A DNA stretch of 12,697 bases from Coriobacteriaceae bacterium (GCA_015062635.1 SUUF01000013.1:15378-28074); one strand, 5' to 3'. Positions 1 through 7,096 are shown, counted from the stretch's first letter. Notes: generated from the letters alone by a model not told the origin. A program made the numbers and translations.

Positions 1-35
1 GTGCCGGTGGGTCGATACGAGAAAGGAAGCAGCTC

Positions 36-455
36 ATGCTGCATCGCGATTATCTGGTAGAGCAATTCCTCCGTTTCGCCGAGGCTATTCGGCTGTCATG
101 GACGAAGGCCAAAGGCGAGCCGGCCGACCCGCTCGATGCGGCCGAGCTGCTCGAGGCGGCGGTGGGCACTGCAACGAACATCGACGGGGGAACGCTGCTC
201 ATGCTCTCGCCCGATTCCATCGCGAGCATCTTGCAGGTTACCGATACCGACCCCGATGTTGTCGAGTACTTGGCGCGCACGCTGCTTCTCGAGTCGGAAT
301 ACCTGGTAGAAGGCGGTGAACCGGCGCGTGCGAGCCTGCGCCGCGAGCAGGCGTATGCCATTGCAAACGGCTATGCGATTCCGCTTTCCGACGACAAGAT
401 TTCGGAGGATGAATTCGAGGCGTTCTTCGCCCGGACGGCGAACCGAGCGCTTTAG
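36..455 (+). CDS. Small hypothetical protein, DUF6483-like
   Basis: This 139-residue acidic, mostly helical protein has no visible signal peptide, membrane segment or catalytic motif. The N-terminus (MLHRDYLVEQFLRFAEAIR) and the length resemble the DUF6483 family of small proteins of unknown function; this is pattern memory, not a search result. The start at 36 is chosen because AAAGGAAG lies at 22-29, seven bases upstream. The frame stays open to the window edge, so a longer start cannot be fully excluded. Codon use is host-like with G/C at third positions, which supports real coding. It appears to be the last or only gene of its unit; the cold-shock gene follows after 181 bases with its own candidate promoter. 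Its function is unknown. Confidence 0.75.
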   Translation: MLHRDYLVEQFLRFAEAIRLSWTKAKGEPADPLDAAELLEAAVGTATNIDGGTLLMLSPDSIASILQVTDTDPDVVEYLARTLLLESEYLVEGGEPARASLRREQAYAIANGYAIPLSDDKISEDEFEAFFARTANRAL

Positions 456-507
456 CCTGCCGCAGTTTATGGAAAACTTGTCCACTTGCCGAATTGCCTA
501 AACGGGT

Positions 508-532
508 TAATCGTTTTTACTCAAAAACGTTA
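508..532. repeat. AT-rich inverted repeat between gene 1 and csp promoter
   Basis: CGTTTTT (512-518) pairs with AAAAACG (523-529) around the loop ACTC. TAA (508-510) can extend the pairing to TTA (530-532) across one bulged T. The repeat lies directly upstream of the candidate csp -35 box at 535. It could be a weak terminator for the preceding gene, an UP-type element or a regulator site. The sequence does not decide between these. Confidence 0.4.
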
Positions 533-534
533 GG

Positions 535-561
535 TTGTCATGTCAGGTAATGGTGTATCTT
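535..561 (+). promoter_or_regulatory. Candidate csp promoter
   Basis: TTGTCA (535-540) matches five of six -35 consensus bases. TATCTT (556-561) is a weaker -10 with a 15-base spacer, shorter than usual. No other pair between 456 and 636 looks better. Transcription starting near 568 would give a leader of about 70 bases that carries the two hairpins listed next. Confidence 0.4.
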
Positions 562-573
562 AGTGCGACACAC

Positions 574-608
574 TTTCCGCCGACAGGCGGGAACCGCACG
601 CCATGCGG
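574..608 (+). promoter_or_regulatory. Two abutting hairpins in the csp 5' leader
   Basis: Hairpin 1 is 574-581 with 586-593 (TTTCCGCC/GGCGGGAA, one G-U pair, loop GACA). Hairpin 2 is 594-598 with 604-608 (CCGCA/TGCGG, loop CGCCA). They are adjacent, so they could stack. A competing fold exists: GCGG (587-590) with CCGC (594-597), which breaks both. Cold-shock mRNAs of this family are often controlled through leader structure that changes with temperature, so this is a plausible regulatory leader. The ribosome site lies 17 bases downstream and is unpaired in both folds. Confidence 0.45.
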
Positions 609-636
609 ATCATTAGTTCACGAGAAAGAAGGAAAC

Positions 637-840
637 ATGGCGCAGGGTACCGTTAAGTGGTTCAGCAACGAAAAGGGTTATGGCTTCATCTCCCAGGAGG
701 GTGGCGACGACCTGTTCGTGCATCACTCCGAAATCAAGATGCAGGGGTACCGCACCCTCAACGAGGGTGAAGTCGTTACCTTCGAAGTGGGTGAGGGCAA
801 GAACGGCAAGCCCCAGGCTATTAACGTCGAGCGCATGTAG
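637..840 (+). CDS. Cold-shock protein (CspA family)
   Basis: This 67-residue single cold-shock domain protein is a five-stranded OB fold that binds single-stranded RNA and DNA and melts secondary structure in mRNA. RNP1 is visible as KGYGFI (residues 13-18) and RNP2 as DLFVHH (25-30). The aromatic and basic surface KWF (7-9) is also present. The length is exactly that of typical bacterial Csp proteins. The frame extends upstream to 535, but the start at 637 is chosen because AAGAAGGA lies just before it and because the domain begins with the canonical MAQGTVKWF. The gene is monocistronic: it has its own leader with hairpins and a strong terminator at 869-903, and faces tgt convergently. Confidence 0.97.
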   Translation: MAQGTVKWFSNEKGYGFISQEGGDDLFVHHSEIKMQGYRTLNEGEVVTFEVGEGKNGKPQAINVERM

Positions 841-868
841 CGCATAGTATTATCTGCTGAACGGAACA

Positions 869-903
869 GGGCGCCCGGCACGATGTGCCGGGCGCCCCTT
901 CTT
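869..903 (+). terminator. Intrinsic terminator of the csp gene
   Basis: A perfect 12-bp G+C-rich stem (869-880 with 886-897) around loop CGATG is followed by CTTCTT. It lies 28 bases after the csp stop codon. On the other strand the tail is TGTTCCGTT, so it may also stop tgt transcripts with lower efficiency. Confidence 0.85.
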
Positions 904-909
904 GTATGT

Positions 910-960
910 GCCCGGGCGCGCCGTCTGCCCGGGCGTTGCGATTCCCTAGCCGGGAATCGC
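910..960 (-). terminator. Hairpin pair at the 3' end of tgt
   Basis: GCGATTCCC (938-946) pairs perfectly with GGGAATCGC (952-960), starting two bases from the tgt stop codon. A second stem can form between two copies of the palindrome GCCCGGGC (910-917 and 927-934). Neither is followed by a T-run on the minus strand, so this is a candidate terminator or 3' mRNA stabiliser for tgt, not a textbook intrinsic terminator. Confidence 0.45.
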
Positions 961-961
961 T

Positions 962-2107
962 CTAGTAGTCCTTGCAGGCGGGAGATGCCATCCACTCCTG
1001 GTAAAACTCCTCATACGCATCGGCAAGGATGGCCTCGCGGGCCTTGGCTGCCAGGTCGATGAGGAAATAGGTGTTATGCATCGAGAGCAGGATGCCGCCG
1101 AGCATCTCGTCGACTTTCACCAGATGGCGAAGGTACGAGCGCGTGTATTGCGTGCATACCGGGCAGTCGCAGTAGGGGTCAAGCGGCCCCAGGTCGTGCG
1201 TGAAGCGGGCGTTTCGCATGTTCAGGCGGCCTTCGTGGCTGAAAGCGGTCCCCATGCGGCCGGTGCGCGTGGGCAAGACGCAGTCGAACATGTCGACGCC
1301 CTCGTGGATGGCGCGCACGAGCGTCGTGGGATTTCCCACGCCCATCAGATAGCGCAGCTTGTTCTGAGGCAGCGCGCGCGCCACCTGCCCGAGCGTCTCG
1401 AACATCGTGTCGTGGGTCTCGCCGACCGAATAGCCGCCGATGCCGAAGCCGTCGAAGCCGCGGCCGCCCGCCACCAGGCTCTCCTCCGATGTCTCCTGCA
1501 GCCGCCGGATGGACTCCAACCGCAAATCGAGGTGCATGCCGCCTTGGACGATGCCGAAAAGCGCCTGGTCGGGGCGCTTGTGCGCGGCAAGGCACCGGCG
1601 TGCCCACTTCGCCGAGAGGTCGACGGCGCGCTCCACGAACTCGCGTGTGGCCGGGTATGGCGGGCATTGGTCGAGCTGCATCGCGATATCGGCGCCGATG
1701 CGCTCTTGGATGGCCATGTTGTCTTCCGGCGTCCAATGAATCTTCGTGCCATCGTAGATGCTCGCGAACGTCACGCCGTCATCCGAGAGCTTCACGGTAT
1801 CGGCAAGGCTGAAAATCTGGAAACCGCCCGAATCAGTGAGCATCGGGCCGGGGTAGTTCATGAATTTCTGGATGCCGCCGTTTTCCTCGACGACGTCGAC
1901 GCCGGGCTTGAGGAACAGGTGATACGTGTTGGCAAGTACCACCTGGCTGCCGAGCTGGGTGAGGGTTTCGGGCAAGATGCCCTTCACGCTCGCCCGGGTG
2001 CCTACCGGCATGAACATCGGCGTATGCACTTCGCCGCGGGCGGTTTGGAAGGTCATGGCGCGGGCGTGCCCGCTCGTCGCGTCGGTGCGCGTTTCGAAAA
2101 GCTCCAT
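962..2107 (-). CDS. tgt: tRNA-guanine transglycosylase (queuosine pathway)
   Basis: This 381-residue TIM-barrel enzyme swaps guanine-34 of tRNAs with GUN anticodons for preQ1, the committed tRNA step of queuosine synthesis. Visible residues are TDSGGFQ with general-base Asp92, LDQC with the base-binding Asp146, GGYSVGE (224-230) in the recognition loop, and FDCVLPTR with nucleophile Asp275. The zinc ligands are Cys313, Cys315, Cys318 and His344. Cys148 and Val228 correspond to the positions that favour preQ1 over queuine in bacterial enzymes. Glu is replaced by Gln at 147 and the usual Leu by Tyr at 226. The start is set by AAAGGGGGA nine bases upstream, inside the end of the preceding HAD gene; one base separates that stop from this start, so translation is probably coupled. 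Confidence 0.97.
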   Translation of the reverse strand: MELFETRTDATSGHARAMTFQTARGEVHTPMFMPVGTRASVKGILPETLTQLGSQVVLANTYHLFLKPGVDVVEENGGIQKFMNYPGPMLTDSGGFQIFSLADTVKLSDDGVTFASIYDGTKIHWTPEDNMAIQERIGADIAMQLDQCPPYPATREFVERAVDLSAKWARRCLAAHKRPDQALFGIVQGGMHLDLRLESIRRLQETSEESLVAGGRGFDGFGIGGYSVGETHDTMFETLGQVARALPQNKLRYLMGVGNPTTLVRAIHEGVDMFDCVLPTRTGRMGTAFSHEGRLNMRNARFTHDLGPLDPYCDCPVCTQYTRSYLRHLVKVDEMLGGILLSMHNTYFLIDLAAKAREAILADAYEEFYQEWMASPACKDY

Positions 2108-2108
2108 C

Positions 2109-2849
2109 CTATTCCCCCTTTACCTCGCACGCCGGCAGCGATTCGGCGAAATCGGCGAAATCGGCCAAGCTGCCGTTCTTCACCGTGTCGATGGGGAACC
2201 CGATGGGGTCGAGCAGCCAGTCGGTGACGAGATAGGCGTCGCAACCGAGCTCCATCACCGCAAGGTCCTCATGCGTGTTGTTTCCCACCATCAAGATGTC
2301 TTTGGCATCGCACCCGGCAAGCGCGATGTTCTGGCGGTAATACCGCAGGTCAGGCTTGCAGGCAAACGAGTTATCGTAGGTCGTGATGCGCTCGAAGGCG
2401 CCTGCGTCGACTCCCGACCATTTCAGCCGCCATTCCACCGCGAGCCGCGGGAACAGGGGCATCGTGGTGAGGAACAGCGGGTAGCCCTTGGCCCGCAATG
2501 CGTTCACGGCGCGCGCCGCCGCCGGATTCGGCTCGAATCCATCGCCGATATGGGGGAACACGGTGCCGTAAAACTCGTTGATGCGCGCATCGATGCCCGG
2601 GTCGTCATCGCCGTACAGCGCATGGAAGCTCTCCCAGAACACCACGTCGTTCATGCGGTCGGAGGCATCGGTGGCCATCGCTCGCACGCCGCCGTTCAGG
2701 GCGTTGCTGAAGCGCTCGGCATCGAGGCCGATGCTCGCGGCATATTCGTTTAGCCGCGTGAAATACTTCCTCAGGAACTCGTCCATGTCCATGGGCAGCA
2801 GCGTGCCGTCAAGATCGAAGAAGATTGCCTTGTAGTCCCGATGCTCCAT
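2109..2849 (-). CDS. HAD-superfamily hydrolase, co-operonic with tgt
   Basis: This 246-residue cytoplasmic HAD phosphohydrolase has motif I FDLDGTLL with nucleophile Asp12 and acid/base Asp14. Motif II is at Thr128/Thr129 (LTTM), motif III is Lys165 (CKPD), and motif IV is GNNTHED (189-195). The first acidic residue of motif IV is Asn, as in many HAD proteins, with Glu194/Asp195 left to hold magnesium. A helical cap lies between motifs I and II (about 20-110). The start at 2849 is chosen because GGAGG lies at 2854-2858 and the HAD core begins at once; the longer frame to 2951 crosses the promoter gap and queH. It is the first gene of a two-gene operon with tgt. The substrate is unknown; a role in nucleotide or queuosine metabolism is only suggested by context. 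Confidence 0.88.
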   Translation of the reverse strand: MEHRDYKAIFFDLDGTLLPMDMDEFLRKYFTRLNEYAASIGLDAERFSNALNGGVRAMATDASDRMNDVVFWESFHALYGDDDPGIDARINEFYGTVFPHIGDGFEPNPAAARAVNALRAKGYPLFLTTMPLFPRLAVEWRLKWSGVDAGAFERITTYDNSFACKPDLRYYRQNIALAGCDAKDILMVGNNTHEDLAVMELGCDAYLVTDWLLDPIGFPIDTVKNGSLADFADFAESLPACEVKGE

Positions 2850-2877
2850 GAAACCTCCGAAATGCGATGCGGGTAAT

Positions 2878-2900
2878 CCGGTTAGTATAGAGTAACCCGG
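2878..2900. promoter_or_regulatory. Shared divergent promoter region, HAD-tgt and queH
   Basis: The gap between the two start codons is 68 bases. It holds TATACT on the minus strand (2884-2889), five of six for a -10, and TATAGA on the plus strand (2886-2891), four of six, overlapping it. Both lie inside an imperfect inverted repeat, CCGGTTA (2878-2884) and TAACCCGG (2893-2900). No good -35 box is seen on either strand. The layout suggests that the two directions compete for, or share, one control site. Confidence 0.4.
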
Positions 2901-2917
2901 CGAAGGAGGCACTGCCC

Positions 2918-3685
2918 ATGAAAACCTTGCTCCATGCCTGTTGCGGACCATGCTCGCTCGAGCCCGTGCGCCTGCTGAAAGAGCAGGGGCATGAGCTGAC
3001 GATCGGGTACATGAATTCGAACATCCACCCGCAAGCGGAATATACGCACCGGTTGGAAACGTTGCTCGCCTGGGCGCGGGACGAGGACATTCCCGTCGTC
3101 GAGGGCGAATACGACCCGTCGCTGTGGGCGAAGGCCGTCGGTACGCCCGACACCTGGGGAGAAGGGCATATCGAGCGGTGCCGGCGCTGCTATCGCATGC
3201 GACTCGAGGCGGCTGCCGATTATGCCGTGGCGCATCGGTTCGAGGCCCTGTCGACGACGCTTGCGGTAAGCCCCTATCAATTCACCGAGGTCATTCACGA
3301 AGAGCTTGAGGCGGTTGCCGCAACGCGCGGACTCGCCGTCATATTCGAGGATTTCCGCCCGTATTATCCCGAGGCCACGCGCCGAAGCCGCGCCTTGGGC
3401 ATGTACCGGCAGAACTTCTGCGGCTGCGGTCCTTCCAACGCCGAGGCCGCAGCCGAACGCGAGGAGTTCAAACGCCGGCGTGCCGAGGAGCGCGCACGCC
3501 GTGAGGCGGAACTTGCCCCCCAGCGTGCCGCCGAGGCGGCTGAGCGTGAACGCAAGAAGGCCGAGCGCGCCGCCTATGAGGCAAAGCAGCATGCGAAGAA
3601 GCTTGCCCGCGAAGCCGCCCGACGGGCCCGCAAGGAGGCCGAGGCCGCCGAGGCTGCCACAGCCGCGAGCCGTCACGTAGGGTGA
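2918..3685 (+). CDS. queH: Epoxyqueuosine reductase QueH (DUF208)
   Basis: QueH reduces epoxyqueuosine in tRNA to queuosine, the last step of the pathway, as the non-homologous alternative to cobalamin-dependent QueG. The 255-residue protein shows the family cysteines: HACCGPC (Cys8, Cys9, Cys12), ERCRRCY (Cys88, Cys91) and YRQNFCGC (Cys168, Cys170). These hold an Fe-S cluster and a second iron. The usual family protein ends soon after CGC, at about 180-220 residues. Here a tail of about 80 residues (175-255) follows, made almost only of Ala, Glu, Arg and Lys and probably a long helix or coiled coil. AAGGAGG lies just upstream of the start. It diverges from the HAD-tgt operon. No terminator is seen before secDF, so some read-through is possible. 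Confidence 0.95.
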   Translation: MKTLLHACCGPCSLEPVRLLKEQGHELTIGYMNSNIHPQAEYTHRLETLLAWARDEDIPVVEGEYDPSLWAKAVGTPDTWGEGHIERCRRCYRMRLEAAADYAVAHRFEALSTTLAVSPYQFTEVIHEELEAVAATRGLAVIFEDFRPYYPEATRRSRALGMYRQNFCGCGPSNAEAAAEREEFKRRRAEERARREAELAPQRAAEAAERERKKAERAAYEAKQHAKKLAREAARRARKEAEAAEAATAASRHVG

Positions 3686-3722
3686 CCAAGCGCCAACTTT
3701 TGTTTCGCCAGTGCCGTTTTCG

Positions 3723-3731
3723 TGGCATAAT
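3723..3731 (+). promoter_or_regulatory. Extended -10 promoter of secDF
   Basis: TGGCATAAT is a TGn extended -10 with five of six consensus bases at CATAAT (3726-3731). No strong -35 is present 17 bases upstream (TTTCGC), as is common for extended -10 promoters. The predicted RNA start near 3738 would lie just before the out-competed ATG at 3749 and 38 bases before the preferred start at 3776. Confidence 0.5.
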
Positions 3732-3775
3732 GTGGCAGTTATGCACTTATGAACCAACGCGCAAAGGATAGTTGT

Positions 3776-6571
3776 ATGGCGCAGGAAACAGACACTTTGC
3801 GGCAGTTTGCCGCAGAAGGCCGCAAGCAGCAACGCAATTCGGGGAACACGGGATATAGCGGTTCCGGGAAGAAAAAGAAGAAGTCGAGCAGCGATAGGCG
3901 CAATGTCTGGCTGCTTGTCCTGACGACGCTTCTGATTGTCGTCTCCATCTTCCTGTTCATGCCGCCGCAAGAGAAGATCACCCAGGGCCTCGACATCCAA
4001 GGCGGCCTTTCGGTGACGCTCACCACGACCGACACCTCGGGTGAAGGCACGATCTCGCAAGAGAACATGGAGAAGAGCCGCTCGATCATCGAGAACCGCG
4101 TGAATGCGCTCGGCGCTGCCGAGACCTCGGTGTCCGTCCAGGGCACGAACCAGATTCTCGTGCAGATCCCGGGCATGTCAGACGCCGAAGAAGCGCTGCG
4201 CATCATCGGCCAGACCGGCAAGCTCGAGTTCGCCCGCCTCGATTCCTTCACCGACCAGAATGTCGTGCAGCAAATCGAATCGGGCAATTACGGTACCGAG
4301 GGCACCGTCACCGATGAATACGGCAACACGCTGCCGTCGGGCAAGACCCAGCACCTGAAGGTGGAAGAGGGCACCTACACCGATATCGTCACCGGCGAGA
4401 ACATCGAGCTGGTCACCGTCGACCGCGCAAGCGAGACGAGCACCGACTATGCCGTGAACCTGCGTCTCGATAGCGCGGGCGCCGAAGCGTTCTACCAGGC
4501 CTCCAAGGACCTGCTGCCCACGCATGGCAAGATCGTCATCATCCTCGACGGCGAGGTTCAGTCGGCGCCGGCGATCCAGGGCGAGATCCCGAACGGCCAA
4601 GTCCAGATTACCGGCAACTACACGCAGACCGAAGCACAGCATCTGCAGACGATCCTCGAGTCGGGTTCGCTGCCCGTGAGCTTCTCGGTTTCGCAATCGC
4701 AGGTGGTCGGCCCCACGCTCGGCCAGGAAGCCCTGCTCGCCGGCCTCATCGCCGCGCTCGTTGGCTTGGCGCTCGTCATGCTGTACCTGCTGGTCTTCTA
4801 CCGCGGCCTCGGCATCATCGCGGCGGCGGCCATGGCCGTGTTCGCGACGCTTTACCTGGGCATCCTCGCCGGGCTTTCCGCCCTCGGCCTGTTCAGCCTG
4901 TCGCTCGCCGGCATCGCCGGTATCGTCCTCACCATCGGTATGGCGGCCGACTCCTCGGTCCTCACGCTCGAGCGTTTCCGCGAGGAAATCCGCATGGGCC
5001 GTTCCGTGAAGGGCGCTTCCATCACCGGTGTGTGGCACGCCATCCAAACCTCCATCGACGCCGACCTCGTGTCGCTCGTGTCGGCCTTGTGCTTGTTCTT
5101 CCTGGCAAGTGCATCGGTCAAGGGCTTTGGCCTCACGCTTGCGCTGGGCATCCTGTGCGACATCGTCATGATGCTCATCTTCAAGGCGCCGCTCATCCGC
5201 CTGATGGCCCCGCGTGTCATTTCGAGGAACCCCGGCCTGTGGGATATCAAGGACGGCCAGATCGCTGCCGAGAAGTACTCGGTGCTCGCCGCCGCCCAGG
5301 GCCAGGTGACCGACGCCACGATGTCGGGCATGATGATCAACGCGAAGGAGAGCCTGCGCGTGGCCGTTGCCCGTTCCGGCGACATCGGCCAGAAGGCCTG
5401 GGATGCGGTCGAGGGCCTGAAGGGCCGCTTCATCAAGCACGACCTCAACATCTTGGGCTATCGCAAGTACTTCCTGACGGTTTCCGCCGTGCTCGTGGTG
5501 CTGTGCTTCGTCGTCCTCGGCGTTCGCGGCCTGAACTTCGGCATCGAGTTCGTCGGTGGCACGTCGGTCACCATCAGCAACACCGGCGACCTCACCACCG
5601 AGGAGCTGCGTTCGGCCTACGCCGATGCCGGTGAGCCCGATGCGGTCATCCAGACCACCGAGGCGAACGGTGAAGCGGGCTTCCTGGTGCGTACCGCCAC
5701 GACGTCGGCCGAGGAAGCTGCCGCGACCTCCAATGACGTGGCCGATGCCCTCGGGCTTAACAAGACGGACATCCAGGTCGATACGATCGGTCCCGACTGG
5801 GGCGCGACGGTCGTCCAATCGTCGCTCATCGCATTGCTGGTGTCGTTCCTGCTCATCATCTTGTACATCGCCATCCGCTTCCGCGACCCGCGCATGGGCG
5901 TCATAGCCATCGTGGCCTTGCTCCACGACCTCATAATCGTCGTGGGCATCTACGCGCTCGTCGGGCGCGAGATGAACCCGAATACCATCGCCGCGCTGCT
6001 GACGATCTTGGGTTACTCGCTCTACGACACGGTCGTCGTGTTCCACCGCATCAACGACAACATGGACAACCTCGACATCCGCTGCTCGTTCATGACGATG
6101 GCGAACCATTCCGTGAACCAGGTGCTCGTGCGCTCCATCAACACGACGCTCACGTCGCTCGTTCCGGTCATCGCGATGCTGTTCTTCGGTGGCGAGACCC
6201 TGAAGGACTTCGCGTTCGCCATGGTCATCGGCCTCGTCATCGGCGCCTACTCCTCGATTGGCGTCGCGAGCCCGCTGTACTCTATCTGGAAGAGCCGTTC
6301 GGAAGAGAACCAGCGTCTCATCAAGCGCTATGGCACCGAGGTCGGCAACTTCGCGTTCAAGAACGCGCCGAACATGTCGGCCCAGAACGCCGCCATCGCC
6401 TCGAAGGCGCTCGGCGACGAAGTGGCGAGCGAATCGCAGAAGGTGCCCGTCGAGGTCGCCACAGGTGAAGCTGATGCCGAAGCTGCGGCAGATTCCGCTG
6501 GTTCCAAGAACCAGACCAAGGCAAAATCGAATAAGGGCAAGAACAAGGCCAAGAAGAAGAGGAAGTACTAA
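3776..6571 (+). CDS. secDF: Protein translocase subunit SecDF (fused SecD-SecF)
   Basis: This 931-residue fusion drives late protein export through SecYEG with the proton-motive force. Residues 1-40 are a polar cytoplasmic start with a Lys run; the first membrane segment is near 42-63. The SecD half has GLDIQGG (71-77), a large P1 extracytoplasmic domain, then about five membrane segments with GMAADSSV containing the conserved Asp392. SecF begins near 556 (LNILGYRKY), has GIEFVGGT and GYSLYDTVVVFHR with Asp751, and RSINTTLTSLVPV. The tail is Lys-rich. Next to the key Asp residues, the usual Asn is Ser394 in SecD and Tyr750 in SecF. The start at 3776 is chosen over an in-frame ATG at 3749 because AAAGGA lies 8 bases upstream of 3776 and nothing similar precedes 3749. 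Confidence 0.96.
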   Translation: MAQETDTLRQFAAEGRKQQRNSGNTGYSGSGKKKKKSSSDRRNVWLLVLTTLLIVVSIFLFMPPQEKITQGLDIQGGLSVTLTTTDTSGEGTISQENMEKSRSIIENRVNALGAAETSVSVQGTNQILVQIPGMSDAEEALRIIGQTGKLEFARLDSFTDQNVVQQIESGNYGTEGTVTDEYGNTLPSGKTQHLKVEEGTYTDIVTGENIELVTVDRASETSTDYAVNLRLDSAGAEAFYQASKDLLPTHGKIVIILDGEVQSAPAIQGEIPNGQVQITGNYTQTEAQHLQTILESGSLPVSFSVSQSQVVGPTLGQEALLAGLIAALVGLALVMLYLLVFYRGLGIIAAAAMAVFATLYLGILAGLSALGLFSLSLAGIAGIVLTIGMAADSSVLTLERFREEIRMGRSVKGASITGVWHAIQTSIDADLVSLVSALCLFFLASASVKGFGLTLALGILCDIVMMLIFKAPLIRLMAPRVISRNPGLWDIKDGQIAAEKYSVLAAAQGQVTDATMSGMMINAKESLRVAVARSGDIGQKAWDAVEGLKGRFIKHDLNILGYRKYFLTVSAVLVVLCFVVLGVRGLNFGIEFVGGTSVTISNTGDLTTEELRSAYADAGEPDAVIQTTEANGEAGFLVRTATTSAEEAAATSNDVADALGLNKTDIQVDTIGPDWGATVVQSSLIALLVSFLLIILYIAIRFRDPRMGVIAIVALLHDLIIVVGIYALVGREMNPNTIAALLTILGYSLYDTVVVFHRINDNMDNLDIRCSFMTMANHSVNQVLVRSINTTLTSLVPVIAMLFFGGETLKDFAFAMVIGLVIGAYSSIGVASPLYSIWKSRSEENQRLIKRYGTEVGNFAFKNAPNMSAQNAAIASKALGDEVASESQKVPVEVATGEADAEAAADSAGSKNQTKAKSNKGKNKAKKKRKY

Positions 6572-6903
6572 TGGCTGAAGAGATTCGCGAGGGGAGCGCC
6601 CCCAATTTCTGCCCACCGGTCGAAGAGGGCCAGGTATTCGTCTTCGAAGATGAAAAGGGCGAGCTCCTGAACATGGAGTTCTTGGGCCTGATCCTGGACG
6701 GCGACACGCGCTTCGGATTCTTCTTCCCCGTGGACGACGAGAATCCCGCGCTTTCCTCGGGCGCCATCGTGTGCCTGGAGGTCGTCGAGATGGACGAGGA
6801 AGGCCAGCCGGCCGCATTCGAGCTGGTCGAAGACGAGCAGGTGGCCCAAGATGCGTACCGTCAGTTCATGGTCGCCACGAAGGACCTGTACCGCTTCGAG
6901 TAA
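6571..6903 (+). CDS. Small acidic DUF1292-like protein
   Basis: This 110-residue, strongly acidic, cytoplasmic protein probably has a beta-rich core: EEGQVFVFEDEKGE, then a central LGLILDGDTRFGFFFPVDD and a C-terminal EDEQVAQDAYRQFM. The layout (short acidic strands, then a final helix) resembles DUF1292/YrzB proteins of Firmicutes. No catalytic residues are evident and the function is unknown. Its ATG overlaps the secDF stop in TAATG, with AGAGGA inside the secDF end as ribosome site, so it is almost certainly translated from the secDF message. A strong terminator follows at 6925. The family match is from memory of the sequence style and should be treated as moderate. Confidence 0.75.
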   Translation: MAEEIREGSAPNFCPPVEEGQVFVFEDEKGELLNMEFLGLILDGDTRFGFFFPVDDENPALSSGAIVCLEVVEMDEEGQPAAFELVEDEQVAQDAYRQFMVATKDLYRFE

Positions 6904-6924
6904 GCCGAGCCGCATAGCATGAAG

Positions 6925-6961
6925 AAATGAGTCGGAGGAACGTCCTCCGACTCATTTTTTT
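6925..6961 (+). terminator. Intrinsic terminator of the secDF operon
   Basis: A perfect 15-bp stem (6925-6939 with 6943-6957) closes on the triloop ACG and runs into TTTT, part of a seven-T tract from 6955. It lies 21 bases after the stop codon of the DUF1292-like gene and is a textbook Rho-independent terminator. Confidence 0.95.
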
Positions 6962-6971
6962 GCTTGGAGGC

Positions 6972-6996
6972 GAGTCGAAGGAGCGTTCTCCGACTC
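6972..6996 (+). repeat. Degenerate second copy of the terminator hairpin
   Basis: GAGTCG and CGACTC recur 43 bases after their first occurrence, with the same order of stem, loop and CATTT. Here the stem (6972-6982 with 6986-6996) has one A-C mismatch and one G-T pair, and the T-tract is interrupted (CATTTG). It looks like a tandem duplicate of the terminator that has since drifted. It may act as a weak back-up. Confidence 0.7.
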
Positions 6997-7096
6997 ATTT
7001 GTCACGCCTGGCGGTTTCAACGGGCCGCTTCCCGGAATTAACACAATGGATACAGACGGGGGCAATGTGTGCACGTAAAATGCCTACGACATTTGT

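Noticed and set aside
535..636. Longer start for the cold-shock protein (101 residues, from 535)
   Set aside because: The extra 34 residues would lie over the promoter and leader hairpins, and the Csp domain with its ribosome site begins cleanly at 637.
2882..4060. 392-residue frame on the minus strand over queH
   Set aside because: It overlaps queH entirely, along with the queH promoter and the start of secDF; no ribosome site or recognisable domain.
4178..6817. Very long open frame on the strand opposite secDF (879 residues)
   Set aside because: It mirrors G/C-biased codons of secDF, has a charged, His/Asp/Arg-rich composition with no motif, and crosses the start of the DUF1292-like gene.
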